The notes under the pieces are model-generated. The model saw only the letters and a list, made by a program, of their open reading frames with translations, searched no databases and had not been told where the DNA came from. A stretch of DNA of 64,000 nt from Sphingomonas sp. 67-36. GTDB taxonomy: Bacteria; Pseudomonadota; Alphaproteobacteria; Sphingomonadales; Sphingomonadaceae. Of the stretch, positions 27,720 through 36,719 are shown piece after piece. Position 1 is the stretch's first letter. Each line of letters begins with the position of its first letter. The stretch is from contig MKSU01000016.1 of assembly GCA_001897375.1 (NCBI GenBank), forward strand, positions 275,178 to 339,177, written 5' to 3'. The position numbers were made by a program, and so were the translations under genes.

Positions 27720-30381
27720 GGATCGGTTCACTTTCGATCGCAGGCGGCGTCCCAAGCGGCAGTCGTATCTCGAACGCGGCTCCGTTTGGTTTGCGCTGTT
27801 CGGCTCGGATGGTTCCGCCGTGAGCCGTGATGATACTGCGGCAGAGCGCGAGCCCCAATCCGACGCCGGCGACCGACGACTCCTTCTGCCCGCGCGCGAA
27901 CGGCTCGAACAGCGTTTCCGGATCTCGCACGGGGAGCCCGGGGCCATTATCTTCAACGATGAGATACATGGTGTCCGCCGTAGCACCGGCCCGAACGTTT
28001 ATCGTGCTATCGCGCGGCGTATACTTGGCGGCGTTGTCGAACAGATTAATCAGAACGCGCTCGATGAGCGTGGCATCGGCCTCTATGAGCGGAAGATCAG
28101 CCGGCAGATTGGTGCGAACCTTGCGAGGTTCGAGGATCGCGCGCGATTGTAACACGGCGCTGCCGACGATCTCGCTCAAGGAATTCCATTCCTTATTGAG
28201 CCGCACGCCCTCGCTTTGCATGCGTGCCAAGTCGAGCAGGTTGGCGACGAGGCGCTTGAGCTCGTCTGCCTGAACCCGGATCGAGCGTGCCAGGTCACTG
28301 CGATCTTCGACTGCAAGCTCTTTGCGATGCTCCAGCGTCTCGGCCAGGCCGCGGATCGCGGTCAGCGGCGTCTTGAGGTCGTGCGATACGGCCGACAGCA
28401 GCGCGTTGCGGAGCTTCTCACCCTCCATCCGGACCAAGGTTTCCTGTGCGACTTCCATGAAGTGGATGCGCTCGAGCGTGAGACCAATGGTCGAGCAGCA
28501 GGCATCCAGCAGACGGCGATCGTCTGGATCGTCGGGCAGCGGTGCGCCGACCGGCACGACCGCCAGCACTCCGCGCATGGCCATCGACGCTTTCAAGGGA
28601 AGGTACAGGGCGTGGGCGGCGCTCAAGGTCTGAGTGCCAAGGCCCGCTTGCTGTCCATGATCGAAAGCCCATTGTGCGGTCGATGTATCGACAAGGCCGG
28701 GGTCCTCGGTAGGCATCAGGCGCTCGTTCTTGTCGGGAACCAGAAGGATGATCCGCGCTTCGAACAGTGGTGTCAGCGCTTCCCGGCAAATCGCGACAAC
28801 TTGGTCTATCTTGATCGCGCTTGAGAGGTCGCGGGCGATCCTGGCCAACGCCGACGCCCTTCGTTCTCCGGCCCGCGCTACACGAGCTTCCGATCGGAGC
28901 CGCGCCGCGAGTTGGCTGATCACGACCGCGACTACCAACATAAGCGCGAAAGTGAATATGTATTGCGTGTCGGTGACCGCGAACGAGAGCTTCGGCTCGA
29001 CGAAGAAGAAGTCGAAGCAGCCCACCGAAAGCAGGGACGCCCACGCCCCGGCGAGGCGGCCGAGTCGCAAGGCGATGAACACGGTCGTCACCAGGAAAAG
29101 CATGACGACGTTGGAAAGATCGAAAAAGCCTACGAGCTGGGAGGCGAGGAAGGTCGCTGCGCCGCATGCGAGTGTGGCGATGCCAAGCGCGGCGATCTGC
29201 GTCTGCGGCTCCTCCGGTATCCAGCGAACTCGGCGGTTCGCCCGGACTTCGTCAACGCTCAGCAGCAGGAGCCCAATTTCCGGATTGGCGCGGGCAAGCC
29301 GTTCCTGCAATCGACGTTTGAACGTAAATATGCGTCGGCGAGCTGTGTTTCCGATGATGAGCTTGGTGGCGTTGCGCTTTCGAGCATAGTCGAGGATCGC
29401 CTCGGTAATGTCTTGGCCAGGGACGTTGGCAAACTCCGCGCCCGCCGATCGCGCGGTCTTGGCGATGGCCAGCAGCGCCTCGCGGGATCGCGCGTCGTTG
29501 TTTTGATAAGGCTGATCGACGTGGACGACGATCCATTTGGCCTGGAGCCGCTGCGCGAGGCGCCCGGCCTCGCGCACAAGCTTCTCCTGCGACCGGTCCG
29601 CGCTGACGCAGACCATCAGCAGCTCCTGCGTCGGCCAGACCGTCTTGATCGCGTGCGAGACGCGGTAGGTCCGGACGTCGGCGTTGACCCGGTCGGCGAC
29701 CCGGCGGAGCGCAAGCTCGCGTAGCGCGATCAGATTGCCGCGGCGGAAGAAGTTCTGGCGCGCGCGCTCGATTGACACGGGCAAGTAGACCTTGCCGGCG
29801 TTCATGCGGGCGAGAAGATCGTCCGGCGGCAGGTCGACCAGCACGACATCGGTCGCGGAATCGAAAATGCGATCGGGAACGGTTTCACGGACGCGAATGC
29901 CGATAATGCCGCCGACGATGTCGTTGAGGCTGTCGAGGTGCTGTACGTTGAGCGCGGTGTAGACGTCGACGCCGGCGTCGAGCAGCTCTTCGACATCTTG
30001 CCACCGCTTGGCATGGCGGCTGCCGGCGACGTTGGTGTGGGCAAGCTCGTCGACCACCAGCAGCTTGTAGTCGGACGCCAGGGCGCCATCGAGATCGAAC
30101 TCGGTGACCGGCCTGCCATTACCCGGCAACGTCTTGCGCGGGAGAATGGCAAAGCCGTCGATCAGCGCCTCGGTTTCCTTGCGGCCGTGCGTCTCGACGA
30201 TGCCGATTCCGACCCGCACGCCCTCAGCCTGAGCCTGCCGCGCCGCTTGAAGCATCGCAAAGGTCTTGCCCACCCCAGCGCAGGCCCCGAAGAAAATCTT
30301 GAGCTGTCCGCGTTTGGAGTGCTCTGCGTTTCCTCTTACGGCCTCCAGAAGAGCGTCCGGATCAGGTCGCTGATCGTTCAT
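27691..30381 (-). CDS. kdpD: Sensor histidine kinase KdpD
   Basis: 896 residues with the full KdpD layout. The N-terminal ATP-binding domain has GACAGVGKT (32-40) and DELAHTNVAGSRHAKRW. A universal-stress-type domain follows (VSADRSQEKLVREAGRL), then four closely spaced membrane segments (about 400-500), a GAF-like domain, the H-box AVSHDLKTPLTAIRG (near 665) and the HATPase (NLFDNAAKYTP, VEDNGPGLPV). It reports low K+ and osmotic stress to KdpE. The gene follows kdpB by 37 nt. Confidence 0.96.
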   Translation of the reverse strand: MNDQRPDPDALLEAVRGNAEHSKRGQLKIFFGACAGVGKTFAMLQAARQAQAEGVRVGIGIVETHGRKETEALIDGFAILPRKTLPGNGRPVTEFDLDGALASDYKLLVVDELAHTNVAGSRHAKRWQDVEELLDAGVDVYTALNVQHLDSLNDIVGGIIGIRVRETVPDRIFDSATDVVLVDLPPDDLLARMNAGKVYLPVSIERARQNFFRRGNLIALRELALRRVADRVNADVRTYRVSHAIKTVWPTQELLMVCVSADRSQEKLVREAGRLAQRLQAKWIVVHVDQPYQNNDARSREALLAIAKTARSAGAEFANVPGQDITEAILDYARKRNATKLIIGNTARRRIFTFKRRLQERLARANPEIGLLLLSVDEVRANRRVRWIPEEPQTQIAALGIATLACGAATFLASQLVGFFDLSNVVMLFLVTTVFIALRLGRLAGAWASLLSVGCFDFFFVEPKLSFAVTDTQYIFTFALMLVVAVVISQLAARLRSEARVARAGERRASALARIARDLSSAIKIDQVVAICREALTPLFEARIILLVPDKNERLMPTEDPGLVDTSTAQWAFDHGQQAGLGTQTLSAAHALYLPLKASMAMRGVLAVVPVGAPLPDDPDDRRLLDACCSTIGLTLERIHFMEVAQETLVRMEGEKLRNALLSAVSHDLKTPLTAIRGLAETLEHRKELAVEDRSDLARSIRVQADELKRLVANLLDLARMQSEGVRLNKEWNSLSEIVGSAVLQSRAILEPRKVRTNLPADLPLIEADATLIERVLINLFDNAAKYTPRDSTINVRAGATADTMYLIVEDNGPGLPVRDPETLFEPFARGQKESSVAGVGLGLALCRSIITAHGGTIRAEQRKPNGAAFEIRLPLGTPPAIESEPIHDQAAHSDR

Positions 30382-30418
30382 CGTCTACTGCCTCACGCCA
30401 GTGCCGCACGCCGTTCGT

Positions 30419-32503
30419 CTAAAAGAACGGCGTGAGCACGAGGTCGATGAGCTTTATACCTATAAATGGCACGATAATCCCGCCTAATCCGTAGACGAGC
30501 AGGTTCCGACCGAGAAGCCGCGCCGCCGGTTCGGCGCGATACTTCACCCCGCGTAGGGCGAGCGGGATTAGCACGACGATGATCAGCGCGTTGAAGATGA
30601 CCGCAGAGAGAATCGCCGAGGCCGGGCTGTGCAGTCCCATCACGTTGAGCGCGGCCAGCGGCGGATAGGTCGCGACGAAGGCGGCGGGAATGATCGCGAA
30701 ATACTTGGCCAGGTCGTTTGCGACGCTAAAGGTCGTGAGCGCGCCGCGCGTCATGATCATCTGCTTGCCGACTTCGACGACGCGCAGCAGCTTGGTTGGG
30801 TTGCTGTCGAGATCGACCATATTGCCGGCTTCCTTGGCCGCCTGCGTGCCGCTGTTCATCGCGACGGCGACATCGGCTTGGGCGAGCGCGGGCGCGTCGT
30901 TGGTGCCGTCGCCGGTCATCGCGACGAGCCGTCCCTCAGCCTGGTACTGGCGAATAAGACGAAGCTTGTCCTCCGGCGTCGCCTCAGCCAAGTAATCGTC
31001 GACGCCGGCTTCGGCCGCGATGGTCGCTGCCGTCAACTGGTTGTCGCCGGTGATCATCACGGTCTTGATGCCCATCGCGCGAAGCTCGGCGAAGCGCTCC
31101 TTGATCCCGCCTTTGATGATGTCCTTGAGCTCGATCACGCCCAGGACATTGGTTCCGTCGCTAACGACGAGCGGTGTGCTGCCGCGGCGAGAAACTTCTT
31201 CGACGGTCGTGGTCACTTCCTTGGGGAAGACACCGCCCATCGCCTCGACATGGGCGCGGATCGCACTGGCCGCACCCTTCCGGATCTGCCGGCCGTCGAT
31301 GTTGATGCCGCTCATTCGGGTTTGCGCGGTGAAACCGATTGTCTCCGCGCCCTGCAGCTCGCGGCCGCGGATGCCGAAAGCGTTTTTGGCCAGGATCACG
31401 ATAGAGCGCCCTTCGGGCGTCTCGTCGGCAAGGGATGCGAGCTGCGCCGCGTCGGCCAGCGCGGGCTCTTTGATGCCGGGCGCGGGATGGAACTTCGTCG
31501 CCTCGCGATTGCCGAGCGTGATCGTGCCGGTCTTGTCGAGGAGGAGGACGTCGACATCACCCGCCGCCTCGATCGCGCGGCCAGAGGTGGCCAGCACATT
31601 GGCCTTCATCATGCGGCTCATACCGGCGATGCCCACGGCTGAGAGCAGTGCTCCGATCGTCGTCGGGATGAGGCAAACGAGAAGCGCAATGAGCACCGTG
31701 ATCGTCACCACCGTGCCCGAACCGTTGATGATCGTGCTGAAGCTAGAGAACGGCAGGAGGGTGACGCAGACGAGCAGGAAGATGATCGTGAGTGCGACCA
31801 ATAGGATCGTCAGTGCGATCTCGTTGGGTGTCTTGCCACGCTTAGCGCCTTCGACCATCGCGATCATGCGATCGAGGAAGGCCTCGCCCGGCTTGGCAGT
31901 GACCTCGACAACAATCCAGTCCGAAAGCACGCGTGTGCCGCCCGTCACGGATGCGAAGTCGCCGCCTGCCTCGCGGATGACGGGGGCGGACTCGCCGGTG
32001 ATTGCGGACTCATCCACCGAAGCTGCGCCTTGCAGGACTTCGCCGTCGGCCGGGATGATCTCGCCGGCTTCGACAAGCACGTATGCTCCCACACCCAATT
32101 CGTCGCTCGCCTGAGGCCAGGATTCGGCGTCACGTCGCGGCTCCTTGAGCATCCGGGCGAGAACGCGCTGGCGGGTGGCGCGCAGCGCATCGGCCTGCGC
32201 CTTGCCGCGCCCTTCCGCCATGGCCTCCGCAGCGTTGGCGAAAAGGACCGTGAACCAAAGCCATGCGGCGATCGCGAAGATGAAGGGAGCGGACGCCTCG
32301 CCCTTGCCGGTCATGGCCTGAATGAAAAGCAAAGTTGTGACGATGCTGCCGAGAAACACGACGAACATCACGGGGTTCTTGATCTGAACGCGCGGCGACA
32401 GCTTCTTGAAGGCTTCCGCGGCCACTGAGGCCCACGGCACTTGCTTGACGTTTCCGCCGAGGACGGCGGCGCTCTGCGCCGTAGGAGTCTCTAGATCGGA
32501 CAT
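30419..32503 (-). CDS. kdpB: Potassium-transporting P-type ATPase subunit KdpB
   Basis: 694 residues. The phosphorylated aspartate is Asp323 in [10 protein letters not shown]. The actuator loop TGES is at 169-172 (its serine is the residue phosphorylated for inhibition in E. coli), and the hinge motif [18 protein letters not shown] is near 530. Membrane segments are grouped near 45-90, 232-290 and 590-690. KdpB hydrolyses ATP to drive K+ moved through KdpA. It is unusual that kdpB lies after kdpC, 15 nt downstream of its stop. Confidence 0.96.
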   Translation of the reverse strand: MSDLETPTAQSAAVLGGNVKQVPWASVAAEAFKKLSPRVQIKNPVMFVVFLGSIVTTLLFIQAMTGKGEASAPFIFAIAAWLWFTVLFANAAEAMAEGRGKAQADALRATRQRVLARMLKEPRRDAESWPQASDELGVGAYVLVEAGEIIPADGEVLQGAASVDESAITGESAPVIREAGGDFASVTGGTRVLSDWIVVEVTAKPGEAFLDRMIAMVEGAKRGKTPNEIALTILLVALTIIFLLVCVTLLPFSSFSTIINGSGTVVTITVLIALLVCLIPTTIGALLSAVGIAGMSRMMKANVLATSGRAIEAAGDVDVLLLDKTGTITLGNREATKFHPAPGIKEPALADAAQLASLADETPEGRSIVILAKNAFGIRGRELQGAETIGFTAQTRMSGINIDGRQIRKGAASAIRAHVEAMGGVFPKEVTTTVEEVSRRGSTPLVVSDGTNVLGVIELKDIIKGGIKERFAELRAMGIKTVMITGDNQLTAATIAAEAGVDDYLAEATPEDKLRLIRQYQAEGRLVAMTGDGTNDAPALAQADVAVAMNSGTQAAKEAGNMVDLDSNPTKLLRVVEVGKQMIMTRGALTTFSVANDLAKYFAIIPAAFVATYPPLAALNVMGLHSPASAILSAVIFNALIIVVLIPLALRGVKYRAEPAARLLGRNLLVYGLGGIIVPFIGIKLIDLVLTPFF

Positions 32504-32518
32504 GATGCCACCTCGGTT

Positions 32519-33199
32519 TTATTGGGCAGCCGGACGGGCCGGCGCGGCAGCCGCGTCGAGCGCGAGATTGAGTGCAAGGACATTGACGCGTGGATCGCCG
32601 AACAGACCGAACTGCGGTCGATCGACATTCTCATTGATCAGCGCCAAGACGCGGTCCACGGCCAGCCCTCGGGCGCGAGCGACCCGCTGCGCCTGGATGT
32701 TGGCGTTGGCGATCGAGATATGCGGGTCGAGACCTGAGCCGGACGCGGTCACCGCGTCGACCGGAACGGCGGCGTTGGCCGCCAGTCCGTTTTCCTGACG
32801 GTAGGCGATGGCGCGCTCTTCGACCGCGGTGAGGAGCTTCTTGCTGAGAACACCCTGGTTGCTCGCGGCGCTGGCTCCAGCGTTATACGGCTGGTCGACC
32901 GTCTTGGAGGAGTCCTGCGGGTCGGGACCCGACGTGGCGCTTGGCCGACTATGGAAATATTCCGGACGGGCGAAATATTGTCCGATCTGGCGAGACCCGA
33001 TGGCCTGCCCGTTTCTCTCGATCAGGCTTCCCTGAGCCTGGCTCGGGAAGAGCAGATTGGCGACGCCGGTCGTCGCCAGCGGATAGGCCAGACCTGTCAC
33101 GACCATGAACAGCAGGGCTGAAACAAGCACTGGCCGGGCGATGCCCTTGAAGGCGGAGGCGGCAGAGAGGTCGGCGGATGTCGATTGATCGTTTTGCAT
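32519..33199 (-). CDS. kdpC: Potassium-transporting ATPase subunit KdpC
   Basis: 226 residues: one N-terminal membrane segment (RPVLVSALLFMVVTGLAYPL) and a periplasmic domain. The family motifs are SLIERNGQAIGSRQIGQYF, YFHSRPSA and the late VTASGSGLDPHIS, followed by a C-terminal helix. KdpC stabilises KdpA-KdpB and raises K+ affinity. It lies between kdpA (10-nt gap) and kdpB, so the order is A-C-B rather than the usual A-B-C. Confidence 0.94.
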   Translation of the reverse strand: MQNDQSTSADLSAASAFKGIARPVLVSALLFMVVTGLAYPLATTGVANLLFPSQAQGSLIERNGQAIGSRQIGQYFARPEYFHSRPSATSGPDPQDSSKTVDQPYNAGASAASNQGVLSKKLLTAVEERAIAYRQENGLAANAAVPVDAVTASGSGLDPHISIANANIQAQRVARARGLAVDRVLALINENVDRPQFGLFGDPRVNVLALNLALDAAAAPARPAAQ

Positions 33200-33209
33200 G
33201 GCGATGTCC

Positions 33210-34913
33210 TCAGAATGTCGTGCCAGACAGCATCAGCAGATGCTCGACGATCGGGCCGAGCGCGAGCGCGGGGAGGAAGGTCAGACCGCCGACCACCAGC
33301 ACCACGAACACGAGAAGCCCTGTGAACAGCGGCGTTGCGGTCGAGAGCGTCCCTGGGCCGGCCGGCACCGTCTTCTTCGCCGCCATCACGCCCGCGACCG
33401 CCAGCATCGGCAGCAAGGTCAGGTAGCGCCCGACCAGCATCGCGAGCCCAATGGTTGTGTTGAAGAAGGGCGTGTTGGCGTTGAAGCCGGCGAAGGCCGA
33501 ACCGTTGTTGGCGGTGCCCGAGGTATAGGCGTAGAGCACTTCGCTGAAACCGTGGGGCCCCATATTGGCTAGACTGTCGACGGTGGAGGGCATGACGCAT
33601 GCGAGCGCCGTGAAACCGAGGATGCTGAAGGCATGGGCCAGAACAGCCAGCATCACGAACTTCATCTCGCGCGCCTCGACCTTCTTGCCGAGGAATTCGG
33701 GCGTTCGCCCGATCATCATGCCGACCAGGAAGACGGTCAGAATTGCATAGGTGACGAGATTGATGAGGCCGACGCCATCGCCGCCGAACACGTTGTTGAG
33801 CATCATCTGGGCGATCGGGACGAGGCCGCCAAGCGGTGTCAGCGAGGCGTGCATCGAGTCGACCGATCCCGTCGTCGCCGCCGTCGTGGTGGTCACGAAC
33901 AGGCTGGTCTGGGCGATGCCGAAGCGAAGTTCCTTACCCTCCATGTTGCCGCCGCCGAGCGTTGCGGTCTGCGCCTGATCAATTCCCAGCGGCGAGAGCA
34001 TCGGATTGCCCGCATGCTCGGCGCCGTAGACCAGCGCTAGGAAGCCGAGGAACATGACGAAGAAGGCGGCGAAGAACGACCAACCCTGCTTGCGGTTGGC
34101 GATCATCGATCCGAAGACGTAGGTCAGGGCCGACGGGATCAACAACATGCTCAGGATATGCAGCGTGTTGGTGAGCGGTGTCGGGTTTTCAAACGGATGC
34201 GCGGCATTCATGCCGAAGAAGCCACCGCCGTTGGTGCCGATGTGCTTGATGGTCTCGAGACTGGCCACCGGCCCGATGATGAGCTGCTGGCGAGCGCCTT
34301 CGAGCGTCGTGACCACCGTGTCGGCCGTCAGCGTCTGCGGCATGCCCTGCCACACATAGATGAGCGCCAAGACGAAGCAGAGCGGGAGCAGCAGGCGGTA
34401 GGTGACGCGCGTGAAGTCGACCCAATAATTGCCGATGTCGCCGGCGCTCTTGCGGCTAAGGCCCCGGATGAAGCCGCCCGCGGCGGCAACGCCGGTCGCA
34501 GCGCTGACGGTCATCAGGAAGGTGATGACCGCCATCTGCGACAGGTTCGAGAGGCTCGTCTCGCCAGAATAGGCCTGCCAGTTGGTATTGGTGATGAACG
34601 AGGCGACGGTGTTGAACGCGAGGTCGGGTGTCTGCGAAGAGCGACCGAGCGAATCGCCGGGCAGAAGTTGCTGGATGCGCAAAATCAGGTAGCCGAGCAG
34701 CATCATAGCGGCGTTGCTGAGGAGTAGCACCGCGCCATAGCGTTTCCAGGACATTGCCTCGGCGGGATCGACGCCCAGCAACCGGTAGGTGCCGCGCTCG
34801 ATAATATTGTGTCCAGGCGCGGTGAAGATGCGCGTGAGCCACGGGCCAGCCACAAAGACGAGGCCCGTCATTATCGCCAAAACGACGATGAATTGATTCA
34901 GATCGTATCCCAT
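33210..34913 (-). CDS. kdpA: Potassium-transporting ATPase subunit KdpA
   Basis: 567 residues and about ten membrane helices; KdpA is the K+-selective channel-like subunit of the superfamily of potassium transporters. Conserved segments include [19 protein letters not shown] (first filter loop), [19 protein letters not shown] (second), [19 protein letters not shown] (third) and the C-terminal [12 protein letters not shown] (fourth). Length and order match the family. Start ATG at 34913 lies 10 nt after the stop of the 27-residue small ORF. Confidence 0.96.
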   Translation of the reverse strand: MGYDLNQFIVVLAIMTGLVFVAGPWLTRIFTAPGHNIIERGTYRLLGVDPAEAMSWKRYGAVLLLSNAAMMLLGYLILRIQQLLPGDSLGRSSQTPDLAFNTVASFITNTNWQAYSGETSLSNLSQMAVITFLMTVSAATGVAAAGGFIRGLSRKSAGDIGNYWVDFTRVTYRLLLPLCFVLALIYVWQGMPQTLTADTVVTTLEGARQQLIIGPVASLETIKHIGTNGGGFFGMNAAHPFENPTPLTNTLHILSMLLIPSALTYVFGSMIANRKQGWSFFAAFFVMFLGFLALVYGAEHAGNPMLSPLGIDQAQTATLGGGNMEGKELRFGIAQTSLFVTTTTAATTGSVDSMHASLTPLGGLVPIAQMMLNNVFGGDGVGLINLVTYAILTVFLVGMMIGRTPEFLGKKVEAREMKFVMLAVLAHAFSILGFTALACVMPSTVDSLANMGPHGFSEVLYAYTSGTANNGSAFAGFNANTPFFNTTIGLAMLVGRYLTLLPMLAVAGVMAAKKTVPAGPGTLSTATPLFTGLLVFVVLVVGGLTFLPALALGPIVEHLLMLSGTTF

Positions 34914-34923
34914 CAGAGCCCCC

Positions 34924-35007
34924 TCAAATTCGATCGAGGGCCACGATGAACCCTGCTGTGATTGCGAAGAATCCGAGCGTTACCGCTACGAAGATGAGGT
35001 CGCCCAT
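34924..35007 (-). CDS. Small membrane protein in the kdp operon (27 residues)
   Basis: Reads [20 protein letters not shown] and ends IVALDRI: a single membrane helix with a charged C-terminus. It lies between kdpF and kdpA in the same direction. Similar short hydrophobic frames with an ending such as CERL or CDRL occur next to kdpF in other bacteria (recollection). It may be a second accessory peptide of the Kdp complex; the role is unknown. Confidence 0.6.
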   Translation of the reverse strand: MGDLIFVAVTLGFFAITAGFIVALDRI

Positions 35008-35043
35008 ATTTGCCACCTGCCGGTTAGAATGGATGGTTGACGC

Positions 35044-35139
35044 TCAGAAGCGCTCGGGCTTCATGAGGGCGTAGAAAAGGTAGATGAAGAGGCCGACCGC
35101 GCAGGCGCCGGCCAGAACAATCATGAGGGTTGCGGTCAC
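35044..35139 (-). CDS. kdpF: KdpF, small stabilising subunit
   Basis: 31 residues starting from GTG at 35139, preceded by GGAGA. The sequence is one membrane helix ending in LFYALMKPERF, the diagnostic KdpF C-terminus (Y-A-L-x-x-P-E-R-F). KdpF stabilises the KdpABC complex as a lipid-like peptide. It is the first gene of the operon. Too short for most automatic callers. Confidence 0.85.
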   Translation of the reverse strand: MTATLMIVLAGACAVGLFIYLFYALMKPERF

Positions 35140-35642
35140 GAGGGTTCTCCAAACAGCGCGACGACGCCGAACGATCGTCTCTTCGTGCGCGAGCGCGAAC
35201 GCACGCGGCTCAGTAGACGCGCAGATCTCGGCTCCTCGGCCAGAAAGTTGCTGAGCATTTTGGCTGCAGCTCCAGTTTAGTGTCAGTCTGCGGGACGCCT
35301 TTAAGACGTTGCACGTAAAGGCGGCGCTGAGTTTTTACGCCCGTGTATAAGGATGGCGTAAGGAAGCATGTCAAAGCCACCGCCCGCGACGTTTCTTGGC
35401 CGACCATGAATAGATGAATGCGAGTGAAGCGCAGTACGTTCTGGAACTGGCGAATGAGGGCTGCGCTTTACGCGATCTTTGCGGTCGCCCCTCGAAACTC
35501 TACGTGATCCTTATGTCACGCGGGGTAAGCAGCGTCCTATAGCATCGCGTTCGGCTCGACGCGTTCCAATTACAGGTAACGCCGAGATGCGCTGTAGCTT
35601 CCATCCCCACCGACATCGCTGCGTAGCCCGGCCCTTCTGGCG
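35140..35642. other. Regulatory gap between divergent kdp operon and LysR gene
   Basis: About 500 nt with no credible coding frame. It should carry the promoters of kdpF (leftward) and of the LysR gene (rightward). Two adjacent perfect inverted repeats lie at 35296-35361. Short open frames here have no ribosome site or codon pattern. Confidence 0.6.
35296..35361. promoter_or_regulatory. Two adjacent inverted repeats upstream of kdpF, candidate operators
   Basis: CGCCTTTA (35296-35303) pairs with TAAAGGCG (35316-35323). TTACGCC (35335-35341) pairs with GGCGTAA (35355-35361). Both arms are perfect, with spacers of 12 and 13 nt. They lie about 160-220 nt upstream of kdpF, and about 280-350 nt upstream of the divergent LysR gene. 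KdpE or the LysR protein are the obvious candidates to bind; neither is shown. Confidence 0.45.
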
Positions 35643-36539
35643 GTGAAGGCCTTTGAGCTAGAGCTTAGGCACATACGATACGTTGTGACGGCCGCCCGGT
35701 TCGGAAGCTTTCGCAAGGCATCTTCACGCCTTGGCGTGCGGGAGTCGACAATCAGTCGGCAGGTCAGAAACTTGGAAGACGGGTTAGGCTCCAGCTTATT
35801 TCTTCGCAAAAGGTCCGGCGTTTCGCTAACGCAAGCTGGGTCTATTTTTGTCGAGCATGCCCAAGCCGCGCTGAACGAGATTGATCGTGCGGTAGGCGAT
35901 GTCGGCACGATCGGCCGCGGCAGGTCCGGTACGGTTCGCGTCGGCCTGTCATCTCCGCTCGCAACCGGGTTCCTCGGGGAGCTGCTTATTCGCTTTTGTC
36001 AGCAACATGAAGCAGTGCAGCTTGAGTTTGTGGAAGGCACACATACACAGCTCTTCGAGGACTTAGAGCGCGGCAATCTCGATATCGCGTTCATGGCCGC
36101 GCCGCTTGACACTGGCAGCCTCGCCACCAAACGGCTGTGGACGGAGGATGTGTTTGTCGTCTTGTCGGAGAATGATGCACTCACGAAAAAGAGCGGAATC
36201 GCGTGGAGTGACATCAGGCTGAAGCAGTTTCTGGTGACCGAAGCTGCGCCGGGACGCGACATCGAAGCGTTCGTTTTCCGGCACCTCTCCTCCATTGGAT
36301 ATTCGCCACGGATACAGCGTGACCGCGTGTCGTCACAGACCCTGATGCAGTTGGTTGCGATCGGCAGAGGCATCTCGATAGCGAGCCAATCGGTCGCGGA
36401 GACGTCGTTCCCCGGCATCACCTATCGGAAGCTCGAAGGTTGCGCGCTGCCCTTCTCCGCGGTTTGGTCGACCGAGAACGATAACCCGCCCTTTCGTCGG
36501 CTGCTGAGCTTGACGGCCGGGCAAGCCGCTACCGCATAA
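35643..36539 (+). CDS. LysR-family transcriptional regulator
   Basis: 298 residues, standard LysR length. The N-terminal winged HTH is complete (LRHIRYVVTAARFGSFRKAS, then RLGVRESTISRQVRNLEDGLG), and the effector domain begins near residue 92 (GTVRVGLSSPLATGF). The start is the GTG at 35643. It is divergent from the kdp operon and directly upstream of the beta-barrel protein gene, so it may control either. Its effector domain resembles that of the anchored HTH-less protein at 23057 (FVEG, ARG/ERG-x-(I/L)D-(V/I)AF, YPG/FPG-x-x-YR). Confidence 0.9.
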   Translation: MKAFELELRHIRYVVTAARFGSFRKASSRLGVRESTISRQVRNLEDGLGSSLFLRKRSGVSLTQAGSIFVEHAQAALNEIDRAVGDVGTIGRGRSGTVRVGLSSPLATGFLGELLIRFCQQHEAVQLEFVEGTHTQLFEDLERGNLDIAFMAAPLDTGSLATKRLWTEDVFVVLSENDALTKKSGIAWSDIRLKQFLVTEAAPGRDIEAFVFRHLSSIGYSPRIQRDRVSSQTLMQLVAIGRGISIASQSVAETSFPGITYRKLEGCALPFSAVWSTENDNPPFRRLLSLTAGQAATA

Positions 36540-36719
36540 TGGTCAAAGTCGCCCGTGCTTCCGTTCGTTACCGCCAGGCGGTCTAAGCCGCGTCAAACAG
36601 TGCTGACGCTGCTCAAATATATATGCAATCCTTACGGCCCAACGTCAGATAAAGCGCCGACTTTATACGCGTAAAATTAGTGCTTCGCTGCATCTGCCCA
36701 ATCAAATGGGGATGCATAT

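Noticed and set aside
35210-35407. Minus-strand frame of 65 codons in the kdp-LysR gap
   Set aside because: No ribosome site, no hydrophobic or domain pattern, and it covers the inverted repeats.
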